From Viridibacillus sp050278625 (GTDB taxonomy: Bacteria; Bacillota; Bacilli; Bacillales_A; Planococcaceae), in the NCBI RefSeq assembly GCF_050278625.1, contig NZ_JBNNTI010000015.1, forward strand, positions 14,956-78,955: 64,000 nucleotides of DNA. Direction: 5' to 3'. Shown here piece after piece: positions 18,241-26,500 of the stretch. Each line of letters begins with the position of its first letter. Within the stretch, counting starts at the first letter, position 1. The position numbers and the translations under genes were made by a program. The notes under the pieces are model-generated. The model did no database searches, was not told where the DNA came from, and was given only the letters and a program-made list of their open reading frames with translations.

Positions 18241-18261
18241 ATATGTGTATATTAAACATAT
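18241..18261. promoter_or_regulatory. Inverted repeat in the tetR-MFS promoter region
   Basis: ATATGT-N9-ACATAT lies between the divergent repressor and exporter genes, about 45 bp before the MFS start. It is a candidate TetR-family operator; in AT-rich DNA the short arms could be chance. Confidence 0.35.
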
Positions 18262-18305
18262 GTAGTTTTATCTTACAAGTGTAGCAAATAATTAGGAATG
18301 AGGAA

Positions 18306-19751
18306 ATGAATTTGAATACTACTAAACAAGTATTATCAAGTGATTCATTTGATTTATCGAATATTAAAAAAGGACCAATTATCATTGCCATGATTATTGG
18401 TGCTTTTGTTTCTATTTTAAATGAAACACTCTTAAGTAATGCATTGCCAGAATTGATGCGTGAGTTTAGTGTAACACCTACTACTATTCAATGGTTGACT
18501 ACTGTCTATATGCTAGTGGTAGGGGTATTAGTGCCTGTTACCGCTTTGTTACAACAATGGTTTACGACGAGGCAATTGTTTTTATCAGCGATGATTTTAT
18601 TTTTAGTAGGGACAATTATTGCGGCCTTTGCACCAGCATTTAGCTTCTTACTTATAGGGCGCATAATACAAGCTTTCGGTACGGGTTTAATCATACCGAT
18701 TATGATGAATACAATTTTAATCATCTTCCCACCGGAAGAACGTGGTGGAGCAATGGGCTTGATTGGTCTAGTAATTATGTTTGCACCAGCTATTGGGCCG
18801 ACACTTTCAGGTGTGATTATTGATACACTTGATTGGCGCTGGTTATTTTACATTGTCATTCCACTAGCACTAATATCAATTATTGTTGGAGCAAAGTATT
18901 TAAAGAATGTTTCGGAAATAACTAGACCAGCAGTTGATGTCTTATCAATTATTTTATCTACACTCGGGTTTGGTGGATTTGTCTATAGCTTTAGTAAGTC
19001 CGGAGAGCTTGGCTGGGCAAACGAAGAGGTTTATGGTACTTTAATAATCGGTGTTGCTTCATTAATCTGGTTCATCTTTAGACAATTGAAAATTAAAAAT
19101 CCAATACTCGATTTACGTACATTTAAGTATCCAATGTTTTCAATAACGGTCGTATTAATTGTCATTATCATGATGGCACTGTTTTCAACTATGATATTAC
19201 TTCCAATGTTTTTACAAGGAATTCTTTTAGTATCAGCATTTAAATCAGGTTTAATCATGTTACCGGGTAGTGTACTGAATGGTATTATGGCGCCAATTTC
19301 AGGGAAGCTATTTGACAAATTCGGTGCGCGCACTATCATCATTCCAGGAATTTTACTAGTAGCTGTTGCAATGTGGATGTTTATAGGGATAGATGTGACA
19401 ACAACAACTGGATATGTTATTATGATCCACTGTCTTTTACTTGTCGGGATTTCACTTGTCATGATGCCTACACAAACACATGGTTTAAATCAATTACCTA
19501 AAGAATTGTATCCACATGGTACAGCAATCTTTAGTACATTACAACAAGTAGCAGGAGCCATCGGAACAGCATTATTCATTAGTAAAATGTCATCTGGCCA
19601 AACTGATTATTTAACACAGTCTGAAAATCCAAATGATCCTGCTGAAAAAGTAGCCGCTTTGACGGCAGGTTTTGATGATGCATTTACCCTAGGATTTATC
19701 ATTGTTTTACTTGCTATTGTTGTTTCATTTTTCATTAAACGCACAAGATAA
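18306..19751 (+). CDS. DHA2-type MFS drug exporter
   Basis: A 481-residue major facilitator with about 14 helices, the DHA2 (EmrB/QacA/LmrB-like) layout. Motif C is visible as G-P-T-L-S-G-V near residue 160, and the D-W-R-W-L-F-Y-I segment that follows TM6 in this family is present. It pumps drugs or cationic compounds out using the proton gradient. It is divergent from its likely TetR repressor, and a shared terminator follows. The substrate is unknown. Confidence 0.87.
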   Translation: MNLNTTKQVLSSDSFDLSNIKKGPIIIAMIIGAFVSILNETLLSNALPELMREFSVTPTTIQWLTTVYMLVVGVLVPVTALLQQWFTTRQLFLSAMILFLVGTIIAAFAPAFSFLLIGRIIQAFGTGLIIPIMMNTILIIFPPEERGGAMGLIGLVIMFAPAIGPTLSGVIIDTLDWRWLFYIVIPLALISIIVGAKYLKNVSEITRPAVDVLSIILSTLGFGGFVYSFSKSGELGWANEEVYGTLIIGVASLIWFIFRQLKIKNPILDLRTFKYPMFSITVVLIVIIMMALFSTMILLPMFLQGILLVSAFKSGLIMLPGSVLNGIMAPISGKLFDKFGARTIIIPGILLVAVAMWMFIGIDVTTTTGYVIMIHCLLLVGISLVMMPTQTHGLNQLPKELYPHGTAIFSTLQQVAGAIGTALFISKMSSGQTDYLTQSENPNDPAEKVAALTAGFDDAFTLGFIIVLLAIVVSFFIKRTR

Positions 19752-19833
19752 GAGGTAACTGAGATATCTGAGAAGGATAGTTTTACTAAAATTTATAAAA
19801 CCAAAACACGATAGTTCAACATTGATGATAATC

Positions 19834-19882
19834 AAAGGGGCGTCCAATAGTCGAGAAATTGACTGTTGGATCGCCCCTTTTT
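19834..19882. terminator. Bidirectional terminator
   Basis: AAAGGGGCG-tCCAA...TTGG-atCGCCCCTTTTT. It separates the MFS exporter from the converging hypothetical gene and serves both. Confidence 0.88.
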
Positions 19883-19889
19883 AAATTTT

Positions 19890-20345
19890 TTACTCATGTT
19901 CATTGTTTTTAACTATTAATGTTTCTACGACATCAAAAAAGTCACTACTATTAGCTTTATAATGTCTATTACCCCAACTTTCAGTATCGGTTGCGATAAT
20001 GATTTCTTTTTTATCTCCAAATAGAAATACAGTATCAATACCTTTTTCAGTAACGAATGACACACTATATTCGCAATCTAATGCACCAAAGTCACTTTTT
20101 GTACGGTGCACTTTTAGTTTCTTGAGCGATTTTATTATTGCTGTATTTCTTTCTTCGAATTGGTAAGTATTTTCGATTCTTAAATTTGCAATCTTATCTA
20201 CAGTTATAGAGCTAATTGTACTATCTTCTAGGTGAGTAAGGATATCCGTTATTGGTTTTTCTTTATACTTATTATATTGAAAAACTCCATAAGACCCTGC
20301 CACTAATACAATACCAATAATGATAGTGATGAGTGCCTTTTTCAT
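19890..20345 (-). CDS. Hypothetical anchored protein
   Basis: A 151-residue protein with a cleavable-looking or anchoring hydrophobic N-terminus (about residues 4-23) and a soluble domain of about 125 residues that should lie outside the membrane. The soluble part mixes beta-rich stretches (D-T-V-F-L-F-G, E-I-I-I-A-T-D-T-E-S-W-G-N-R-H-Y). One cysteine is present and no lipobox. I do not recognise the family. It is monocistronic, converging on the MFS exporter. Confidence 0.65.
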   Translation of the reverse strand: MKKALITIIIGIVLVAGSYGVFQYNKYKEKPITDILTHLEDSTISSITVDKIANLRIENTYQFEERNTAIIKSLKKLKVHRTKSDFGALDCEYSVSFVTEKGIDTVFLFGDKKEIIIATDTESWGNRHYKANSSDFFDVVETLIVKNNEHE

Positions 20346-20559
20346 AAAATGTATCCATCCCCATTTCTTAAATATCTTTACATAAGATTAGTGGAATTTA
20401 AATACAATTACAAGAAGTTATTAGAATAATTTGAATTTATTATCTTTCGACTGAATTTTATATATTCCGATAATTGTGAAAGAGAACAACATCTTGCTCG
20501 AAACTTGAGCTATAATAAAACTAAACATTTCAAATATTGTTAAAGAAAAGGTGAGTTGT

Positions 20560-22026
20560 ATGTATCGTAATCTAGAAGAACTAACAAGTCATAAAGTATT
20601 TCATTATTTTGCGGAGATATCCAAAATTCCAAGAGGTTCAGGGAATGAACAAGCAATTAGTGATTATTTAGTTCGCTTCGCACAAGAGAGAAAACTTGAG
20701 GTAATACAAGATCAAGCGTTAAACGTCATCATTAAAAAAGCTGCTACTACTGGTTATGAAAATGTTCCAACAGTTATTATTCAAGGGCATATGGATATGG
20801 TTTGTGAAAAAAATCAAGATACGATTCATGATTTTGAAAAGGATCCGCTTCAATTAAGAATAGTAGGGGACATGCTATATGCTACAGATACAACATTAGG
20901 GGCAGACAATGGGATAGCTGTTGCTTATGCCTTAGCGTTGTTAGATGCAGAGGATTTACCGCACCCGTCGTTAGAAGTAGTCATTACAACTGAAGAAGAA
21001 ACAACGATGAATGGTGCTATTGCTGTGGATGCTAAGCATTTCAAAGGTGGAATTCTGATTAATATTGATTCAGAAGAAGATGGCAAATTACTTGTTAGTA
21101 GTGCAGGGGGCGTACATGTCACGCAAGTATTGCCGATTAAGTGGGATAACTCTACAGACAATGAAGTAGCTTATAGCATTCGTATTAAAGGATTAAAGGG
21201 TGGTCACTCAGGTATATCGATCAATAAAGAAAGAGGTAATTCTAATAAATTATTAGGTAGACTACTACAGGATTTATCATCTGAATTCCATTATTCAATA
21301 CAACAGATTAATGGTGGTTTAAAACCAAATGCGATTCCAAGAGAAGCAGAAGCAATTGTCTTTATACAAACGGATGATGTTGAGCCTATAAATGAAAAAA
21401 TTGAGAAATACAATGCTATTTTTAAAAATGAACTACAGTTTTCAGATCCAGACGTATCGATTTTCTTTGAAAAAAGAGATATCAGTTCTACACCCGTTTT
21501 CTCTTCTGAAACAATGCATAAAGTCATTACATCTTTACTTTTAATCCCACACGGAGTACAAGGAATGAGTATGGCAATAGAGGGATTAGTGGAAAGTTCG
21601 ACGAATTTAGGGGTTGTTACGACAACTGATTCAACTATAACTTTTGAAAGTGAAATAAGAAGTTCGATTAAAAGTGTAAAATCCTGTATGGTCACTCAAT
21701 TAAGAACGATAGCAGAAATGCTTGAATGTGAAGTGCTTATCGATTCTGATTATCCAGAATGGCCTTTTGACCCTAATTCAAAAGCAAAGAAATTATTTGA
21801 AGAAACATATAAAGAAAAATACGGTAAAGAGATGGAAGTAATTGCTGTACATGCCGGTATTGAGTGCGGAGTATTTATCGAGAAGATTCCAGGATTAGAT
21901 GCTATTTCTATTGGGCCAGATATATTCTTAGTGCATACGCCTGATGAGCATATCAGTATTCCTTCAACAATCAATAACTGGGAGTATTTTATTTATACGT
22001 TAAATAGAATGAAAGATTTTCTATAA
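20560..22026 (+). CDS. pepD: Aminoacyl-histidine dipeptidase
   Basis: A 488-residue M20-family metallodipeptidase (PepD/beta-Ala-His dipeptidase), which cleaves Xaa-His and other dipeptides in the cytosol. Metal-site motifs: G-H-M-D-M-V-C near residue 80, L-G-A-D-N-G-I-A-V near 115, T-T-E-E-E-T-T-M-N-G near 145. The dimerisation-domain K-G-G-H-S-G is near 220 and I-E-C-G is near 440. A GTG nine bases upstream is in frame, but AAAGGTGA overlaps it and is correctly spaced for the ATG at 20560, which I prefer. It is monocistronic. Confidence 0.88.
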   Translation: MYRNLEELTSHKVFHYFAEISKIPRGSGNEQAISDYLVRFAQERKLEVIQDQALNVIIKKAATTGYENVPTVIIQGHMDMVCEKNQDTIHDFEKDPLQLRIVGDMLYATDTTLGADNGIAVAYALALLDAEDLPHPSLEVVITTEEETTMNGAIAVDAKHFKGGILINIDSEEDGKLLVSSAGGVHVTQVLPIKWDNSTDNEVAYSIRIKGLKGGHSGISINKERGNSNKLLGRLLQDLSSEFHYSIQQINGGLKPNAIPREAEAIVFIQTDDVEPINEKIEKYNAIFKNELQFSDPDVSIFFEKRDISSTPVFSSETMHKVITSLLLIPHGVQGMSMAIEGLVESSTNLGVVTTTDSTITFESEIRSSIKSVKSCMVTQLRTIAEMLECEVLIDSDYPEWPFDPNSKAKKLFEETYKEKYGKEMEVIAVHAGIECGVFIEKIPGLDAISIGPDIFLVHTPDEHISIPSTINNWEYFIYTLNRMKDFL

Positions 22027-22172
22027 AAAATATGTTTCGGCCACGTGGAATAGGGCATATTTCAAAAGAATGGCTAATCTCAAAATATAGTGAGGATTGG
22101 CGTTCACTAATATTATTTAGTATTAAATATTCACGTTGACATACTAATAATTTGGTATCGGAGGGATAAAAG

Positions 22173-22667
22173 ATGGAACAGTATTTAGAGCATAACAAGA
22201 GCATAAGAGCTGAATTACTGAATAGTGTAAGTCATTTATCGGACGAGCAATTAAATAAGGAAGTTGAAGAAGGTCGGTGGACTATTATGCAAGTACTTCA
22301 TCACCTGTATTTAATAGAATTTGGAGTAGCAAAAGCAATTCAATATACTTTGAAAAAAGGTGAAAAGCAGTCTGCTAATGCAAAGCCAATCGAATTAATA
22401 GTTGACCGTTCTACAAAGATAAAAGCACCATCATTTGCAGAACCAGATGAAACCTTTATTACATTGGAAGAGATGAAGGTTAAACTGAAACAGTCATCTA
22501 ATGATCTTCTTCAGGTTGTCACAAATAGCAACAAGGATCAATTGAAAGATAAAGCCTACCCGCATCCGACATTCGGATTAATAAGTCTAGAACAATGGGT
22601 TCCGTTTATCGGATATCACGAAAAAAGGCATATTGAACAGATTGAAGAATTAAAAGAAAAACTATAA
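22173..22667 (+). CDS. DinB-superfamily protein
   Basis: A 164-residue four-helix bundle protein of the DinB/YfiT-like superfamily. Candidate metal ligands are the histidines in V-L-H-H-L-Y (about residue 45) and in G-Y-H-E-K-R-H-I-E-Q near the C-terminus. Family members include bacillithiol or mycothiol transferases and damage-inducible proteins; the exact substrate is unknown. GGAGGG precedes the ATG. No operon partner is visible. Confidence 0.8.
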   Translation: MEQYLEHNKSIRAELLNSVSHLSDEQLNKEVEEGRWTIMQVLHHLYLIEFGVAKAIQYTLKKGEKQSANAKPIELIVDRSTKIKAPSFAEPDETFITLEEMKVKLKQSSNDLLQVVTNSNKDQLKDKAYPHPTFGLISLEQWVPFIGYHEKRHIEQIEELKEKL

Positions 22668-22789
22668 ATCAAATGTTTTTTTATATGAGAAATTAAACAC
22701 CAAAAGGAAAATTATCTGATTAAGGAGGCAAGATTTCTAAAGGGGATAAATTAATAAAATAATAATAAAACAGACATTTTAATATAGTG

Positions 22790-22965
22790 AAATAGCTCTA
22801 CAGTCTTTTTATTTTAAAAAGTAAATAAGACCGTTGATTTTCGCTACGGTGGACGCTTTCCGCGGGCGAGCGCCAAGCCGCTTCGTCGCTATGCTCCTGC
22901 AGGGTCTTGGACTGTCCCGCTTTTCCCGCAGGAGTCGCCACCTCCGCTCCAATCAACGACATATG
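22790..22965. repeat. GC-rich dispersed repeat, type A copy 3
   Basis: Begins with CTACAGTCTTTTTATTTT (as in copy 1), then a GC-rich core with GGACGCTTTCCGCGGGCGAG and CTCCTGCAGGGTCTTG...CCCGCAGGAGTCG. It ends CTCCAATCAAC, an ending shared with the type B repeats, which links the two types. Confidence 0.8.
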
Positions 22966-23032
22966 TAATAAAAATAAATCTTTTGATACGATAGGAAATA
23001 ATGGCGATAAAAAAAATCCTGAAAGAGATTAA

Positions 23033-23122
23033 ATTGAAATGATTGCTTTGGAGCCACTAGTATCTCAAGAACATCTTATAGGAAAAATTGAGGATGCGGT
23101 GGACAACCTTAAAAGATCTTAA
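23033..23122 (+). pseudogene. Transposase N-terminal scrap 3
   Basis: An intact 30-codon reading, I-E-M-I-A-L-E-P-L-V-S-Q-E-H-L-I-G-K-I-E-D-A-V-D, ends in a stop. It matches the N-terminus of IS1182/IS5-like transposases and follows a type A repeat as the other two scraps do. The rest of 22668-23511 shows only a CATTCAG/CTGAATG hairpin near 23246-23275. Confidence 0.55.
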
Positions 23123-23511
23123 AAAAGTGTCCATGTAGGCGATGCTTACTTTTTCTGCTATGATTTAAAGAAACTCGTCAACTGGAATTAGCAAATTCCA
23201 AAAATGGCATAAAAGAGGATCTACAATAACCAAAATATATAAAAGACATTCAGGATGTGAGCATTCTGAATGCATTTTGTCGATATACTGCGACCTATTC
23301 AGATACTGGAATAGGTCTATTTTGTTGTTGATAAGGGATTATTTGAAAATTTTTTAATAACAAATTCATTTGGTTTCGCTTTTTATGAATATGAAAAGTC
23401 ATTAATTAGAAGGCATTTTGTTTTTAAGGAGAATTATAGATTATGTATAATTTTAGGGTTTTTATTATATAAAAATATAAATGGATTTGTGCCATTAACT
23501 GGGGGGATTAG

Positions 23512-23946
23512 ATGAACAAAAAAAGCATCTTATTAATAATTGTGTTAGCATTAATCTTTTTTTCTGCTGGATATGTAACAAGTAAGACGACTTCTGAAAC
23601 AATAACGAGAGAGGTTAAAATAGGCATTGAAAAAAGTAGGAATGATGGACAAATCGATTATATAAAAACGATTACAGACGCACAAAATCAAGTAGTCATA
23701 GATAATTTTATGATGATATATATGAACAGTAAGCCTGTTAACACTATTGATATAAATAAGGACCGACCAGATTTATTCATTGAAGTGAATAGCCCGAAGC
23801 AATCGACTGGATTAATTGATTCAAAAGTATGGTTTACCGATAATGGAGCAATAATCGGTATTCGTTCTGGAGAGAATTGGGCAGATGTTGAATATAAAAG
23901 TATAAATCAGGATGATGCAGATTTTATTAGAGAACAAACAGAATAA
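23512..23946 (+). CDS. Hypothetical anchored protein
   Basis: A 144-residue protein with an N-terminal transmembrane segment (about 5-24) and a soluble, probably external domain of about 115 residues. That domain shows a central helix (Y-I-K-T-I-T-D-A-Q-N-Q-V-V-I) and a beta-like C-terminal half (D-L-F-I-E-V-N-S, S-K-V-W-F-T-D-N-G-A). No cysteine. GGGGGG lies upstream of the ATG. I recognise no family. It directly precedes a decayed flavin reductase gene, but no functional link is evident. Confidence 0.65.
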   Translation: MNKKSILLIIVLALIFFSAGYVTSKTTSETITREVKIGIEKSRNDGQIDYIKTITDAQNQVVIDNFMMIYMNSKPVNTIDINKDRPDLFIEVNSPKQSTGLIDSKVWFTDNGAIIGIRSGENWADVEYKSINQDDADFIREQTE

Positions 23947-23956
23947 TAGATAGCTG

Positions 23957-24252
23957 CAATGTCCCAGGAGTCTTAAAAAATGCTCTAGAATGGCTAGTGC
24001 CATCTACTGAGCTCTATAAAAAACCAGTAGCTGTTATAACGGCTTCTCCGTCGATTGCAGTGGGAGATAAATCACATGAATCATTTATTGCTGACACTAG
24101 GTATGTTGGATGCTATTGTTATTGAAAATGGTTCGTTATTCGTTCCTTCTGTGGGTACTAAATTTAATAATAATGCTACAGTAAAAGACGAGGAAATTAA
24201 GCAACAACTTACTGCTCTAATTAACAGCATAGTGGAAGAAATAAATACATAG
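23957..24252 (+). pseudogene. Decayed NAD(P)H-dependent FMN reductase
   Basis: The C-terminal half of an NADPH-dependent FMN reductase (flavodoxin-like) in two frames. The first frame reads V-P-G-V-L-K-N-A-L-E-W-L-V, then K-K-P-V-A-V-I-T-A-S-P-S. After a one-base shift near 24060 it continues L-L-L-T-L-G-M-L-D-A-I-V-I and F-V-P-S-V-G-T-K-F to a normal-looking end. The N-terminal flavin-binding half is missing. The reading from the ATG at 24055 is only the shifted tail and is not a separate gene. Confidence 0.75.
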
Positions 24253-24435
24253 ATAACATACGTTATGATTAGTATAGAAATTCACGAAATTTGTTTATCA
24301 ATAGTACGAGGATATTGGAAGTGTGAAGCATCACCATTGACAAAAATAGTTATTCGTGAGATACTACTATCTATGCTGATTAGCTAGTTTATAAATGTTG
24401 GCATTCTACTAAATGTTTTTGTAGATACTTATTCA

Positions 24436-24658
24436 CACTGGAGTGACTTTGGGGTCACAAGGACGCAAAAGAAGGTAGGGTTTGCGTTGCTTAGGTTAGA
24501 AAGCTAACCAGTGGAATTTTACCGCGGTACAAAAAGCTACAGGCTTTTGAGTAAATATTCCCCGGATGATCGGGTTGAAATTTGAGTTTTATTAAAATTA
24601 GCTAATTATAAATTAAGGGGTACTCTCATGCTGAGGGTACCCCTTGTCCAATTCTGGT
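24436..24658 (+). ncRNA. Candidate structured RNA leader with terminator
   Basis: A closing stem CACTG (24436)/CAGTG (24509) encloses three hairpins in 78 bases: GTGAC/GTCAC, ACGCAAA/TTTGCGT (7 bp, purine-rich 11-base loop) and GGTTAG-aaag-CTAACC. A conserved-looking linker follows (ACCGCGGTAC, CCCGgatgatCGGG), and then a hairpin AAGGGGTAC...GTACCCCTT near 24615-24645 with a T-run at 24657. This has the shape of a riboswitch-type leader ahead of the small membrane gene at 24743. It fits no class I can name; GGACGCAAA recalls c-di-GMP-I aptamers but the rest does not. Confidence 0.45.
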
Positions 24659-24742
24659 TTTTTTTTACAAATAAAACAGATGAATAATTCGAGATAGCAA
24701 AGAAACGACTATCGCCTCAGAAGGGGGACACTGTAAAAAGTA

Positions 24743-25033
24743 GTGATTGTGGTAATCGGAATTGTATTAGCGCTCTACAAACTAATACAAGGACGATGGA
24801 CTAAAAAAGTAGTTGTTTTTCAGACGTTATATGAGCTCATTACAACAGCTTCCTTTATCATAATCATTACACGACCAAATTTTATTGAACCGAAATTTAC
24901 AAAGCACTTAGTGACTTTTGTTGATATGCAAGAGGAACGTAGTGTTTTCTTAATGATATTAGCTACCGTTGTGATTTCAATCATCACAGCTGCTTTTTCT
25001 ATAAAAGATGCAATAAGTAGATCAAAAATGTAA
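24743..25033 (+). CDS. Small membrane protein (start uncertain)
   Basis: A 96-residue protein with three hydrophobic segments (about 1-14, 28-43, 68-88) and a charged tail. The only possible start is GTG at 24743 or 24749, because a stop lies at 24734; AAGGGGG is 15 bases upstream, a poor distance, so the gene may have lost its true N-terminus. It follows the candidate structured RNA and is closed by a strong terminator. Function unknown. Confidence 0.5.
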   Translation: MIVVIGIVLALYKLIQGRWTKKVVVFQTLYELITTASFIIIITRPNFIEPKFTKHLVTFVDMQEERSVFLMILATVVISIITAAFSIKDAISRSKM

Positions 25034-25057
25034 TGATAATACCGTATATATAACAGG

Positions 25058-25098
25058 AAACGACTATCAATGAGCGGACGGATAGTCGTTTTTTTTTA
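25058..25098 (+). terminator. Rho-independent terminator
   Basis: AAACGACTATC...GATAGTCGTTT followed by a run of T. It ends the small membrane gene. The rest of the gap to 25344 is AT-rich with nothing I can call. Confidence 0.88.
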
Positions 25099-25344
25099 TG
25101 AATTATTCTGAGATTTAAAGGTGTAAGAGTATCACAAATCGAATTGATATTATGCATTATTTTTTTAATTGTAGGCTATGTTAAATTATATTATTGTCTT
25201 TAGCAAAAAATTGATCAGGCTCTACAAATATGTAGAATCAGCTCAGTTATAATTTTGGTATTTCAAGAGATGAATATTTAACATATACCCTTAGCACAAG
25301 AAGATGTTAAATAGATTTTTTAAAAATTTGATTTTGCTATAATA

Positions 25345-25743
25345 TTATTGGTATTTTTTTGAAACAACGAATTCAGTAATGGGCATTGTAATAAATGCAA
25401 GTCCAATTACTATAACAATTGGGATGTTTTTTATGTCATTCATTGCAGTTACTCTTTCCGATACAATTAAAACGATAAACATTAATATCAATAATAGATA
25501 ATAACTTATTTTTGAACTAACAAGCGTTATATGTTTCTCCAATTCATCTTTTTCTCCTTCACGTTTCCCATCCATTTCACCCCAAGTTACAGATTGAAAG
25601 AAGAAACCTACTCCTAAAAATACAAAGAATAGTGTAGAAGCGTTAAGTATTTCTTTTGTAACCCATTCATATATCCCAAAACCACCAATTGCAGTAATAA
25701 GAATTAAAGAACAGATTACACTAACTTTTTTTACCATTGTCAT
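25345..25743 (-). CDS. Membrane protein paired with an HTH regulator (pair 1)
   Basis: A 132-residue protein with four hydrophobic segments and a charged central loop (E-M-D-G-K-R-E-G-E-K-D-E-L-E-K). I choose the ATG at 25743 because AAAGGG lies nine bases upstream; a longer reading has no ribosome site. It overlaps the end of the small HTH gene upstream, so the two are translationally coupled. Such pairs of a Cro/CI-like mini-regulator and a small membrane protein are common in Bacillales; the role is unknown. Confidence 0.7.
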   Translation of the reverse strand: MTMVKKVSVICSLILITAIGGFGIYEWVTKEILNASTLFFVFLGVGFFFQSVTWGEMDGKREGEKDELEKHITLVSSKISYYLLLILMFIVLIVSERVTAMNDIKNIPIVIVIGLAFITMPITEFVVSKKYQ

Positions 25744-25951
25744 TAATATCATCCCTTTCGTATTTAAAAATAAATAATTTTTCAATTGGATGTTCTAAAA
25801 CATAAGCCAAAGCAAATGCCAATTGTAAACTTGGGTCATACTTGTCGTTTTCAATGGCATTAATCGTTTGTCTCGACACTTTACATTTCTGTGCAAGTTC
25901 TTCTTGTGACAATCCCTTTGTCTTTCTTTGAACTTGAATTGTATTTTTCAT
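25721..25951 (-). CDS. Small XRE-family HTH regulator (pair 1)
   Basis: A 76-residue Cro/CI-type regulator, almost entirely the helix-turn-helix (L-S-Q-E-E-L-A-Q-K-C-K-V-S-R-Q-T-I-N-A-I-E-N-D-K-Y-D-P-S-L). An in-frame GTG at 25960 overlaps AGGTGA, which is correctly placed for the ATG at 25951, so I use the ATG. It probably autoregulates the pair it forms with the membrane protein gene that overlaps its 3' end. It resembles the second pair at 28990. Confidence 0.82.
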   Translation of the reverse strand: MKNTIQVQRKTKGLSQEELAQKCKVSRQTINAIENDKYDPSLQLAFALAYVLEHPIEKLFIFKYERDDINDNGKKS

Positions 25952-26247
25952 ATTATTCACCTACAAATATGTAAAGAAGATTTTACATTTATATTAACAT
26001 AAATTGTAATTGTGTCAAATGTATTTTACATAAAGTGCAAAGTAATACACTACGAATTTCCAGCAAATTTATGCACTAAATATTCGTTTACAAAATAAGA
26101 TATTCGTTCCTCCGACAGGGTTTAAGCAACTTTCACAGCAAACTCTTTAAAGTTGGTTGAAAACTATTAAAAGAATAGCCTAATTATAAAATGATTATTG
26201 ACAGTTAAAAGAATCTGTTGCATGCTTATACTTAAATATTTAGCGAA

Positions 26248-26478
26248 AAGAAGACTAGTATGTGTGATCTTACTGTATAAGAGAGCGATGTCCACCGGCT
26301 GCAAGGCATCGTAACAGGCAACCATGCGGAACCTACTTCTTAGCTCCTATGCAAACATAGGCGCAGTCTCAAGCGTTATGAGGTTGAGTGGGATGCATTT
26401 ATTGCATTCAACTAAGGTGGTACCACGAGAAGTAACCCTTTTCGTCCTTGATATATTCGAGGGCGAAAAGGGTTTTTT
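26248..26478 (+). ncRNA. Proline-specific T-box leader of proBA
   Basis: A T-box riboswitch. Stem I base GAAG/CTTC brackets an AGTA (26257-26260) and a GAA-CCT pair of strands (26329-26334); CCT is a proline specifier codon. The T-box sequence AAGGTGGTACCACGAG is at 26414-26429. The terminator AACCCTTTTCG...CGAAAAGGGTT with a T-run covers about 26437-26478. Uncharged tRNA-Pro would favour the antiterminator and switch on proBA when proline is short, as known for proBA of Bacilli. Confidence 0.93.
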
Positions 26479-26500
26479 ATGTGTATTGGAGGCAGTAATG

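Noticed and set aside
20551..20559. GTG start of pepD nine bases upstream
   Set aside because: The GTG is part of the AAAGGTGA ribosome site that serves the ATG at 20560.
24461..24475. GGACGCAAA resembling a c-di-GMP-I riboswitch
   Set aside because: The upstream GCAAACC strand and the second stem of that class are absent, and the bases are better used in a local 7-bp hairpin.
24505..24530. T-box-like GTGG...ACCGCGG before the small membrane gene
   Set aside because: The two halves are split by extra bases, there is no stem I with AGTA/GAA, and no amino-acid gene follows.
26324..26497. In-frame extension of proB upstream of its ribosome site
   Set aside because: The sequence is the T-box leader and terminator; the GGAGG at 26488 sets the start at 26498 or 26501.
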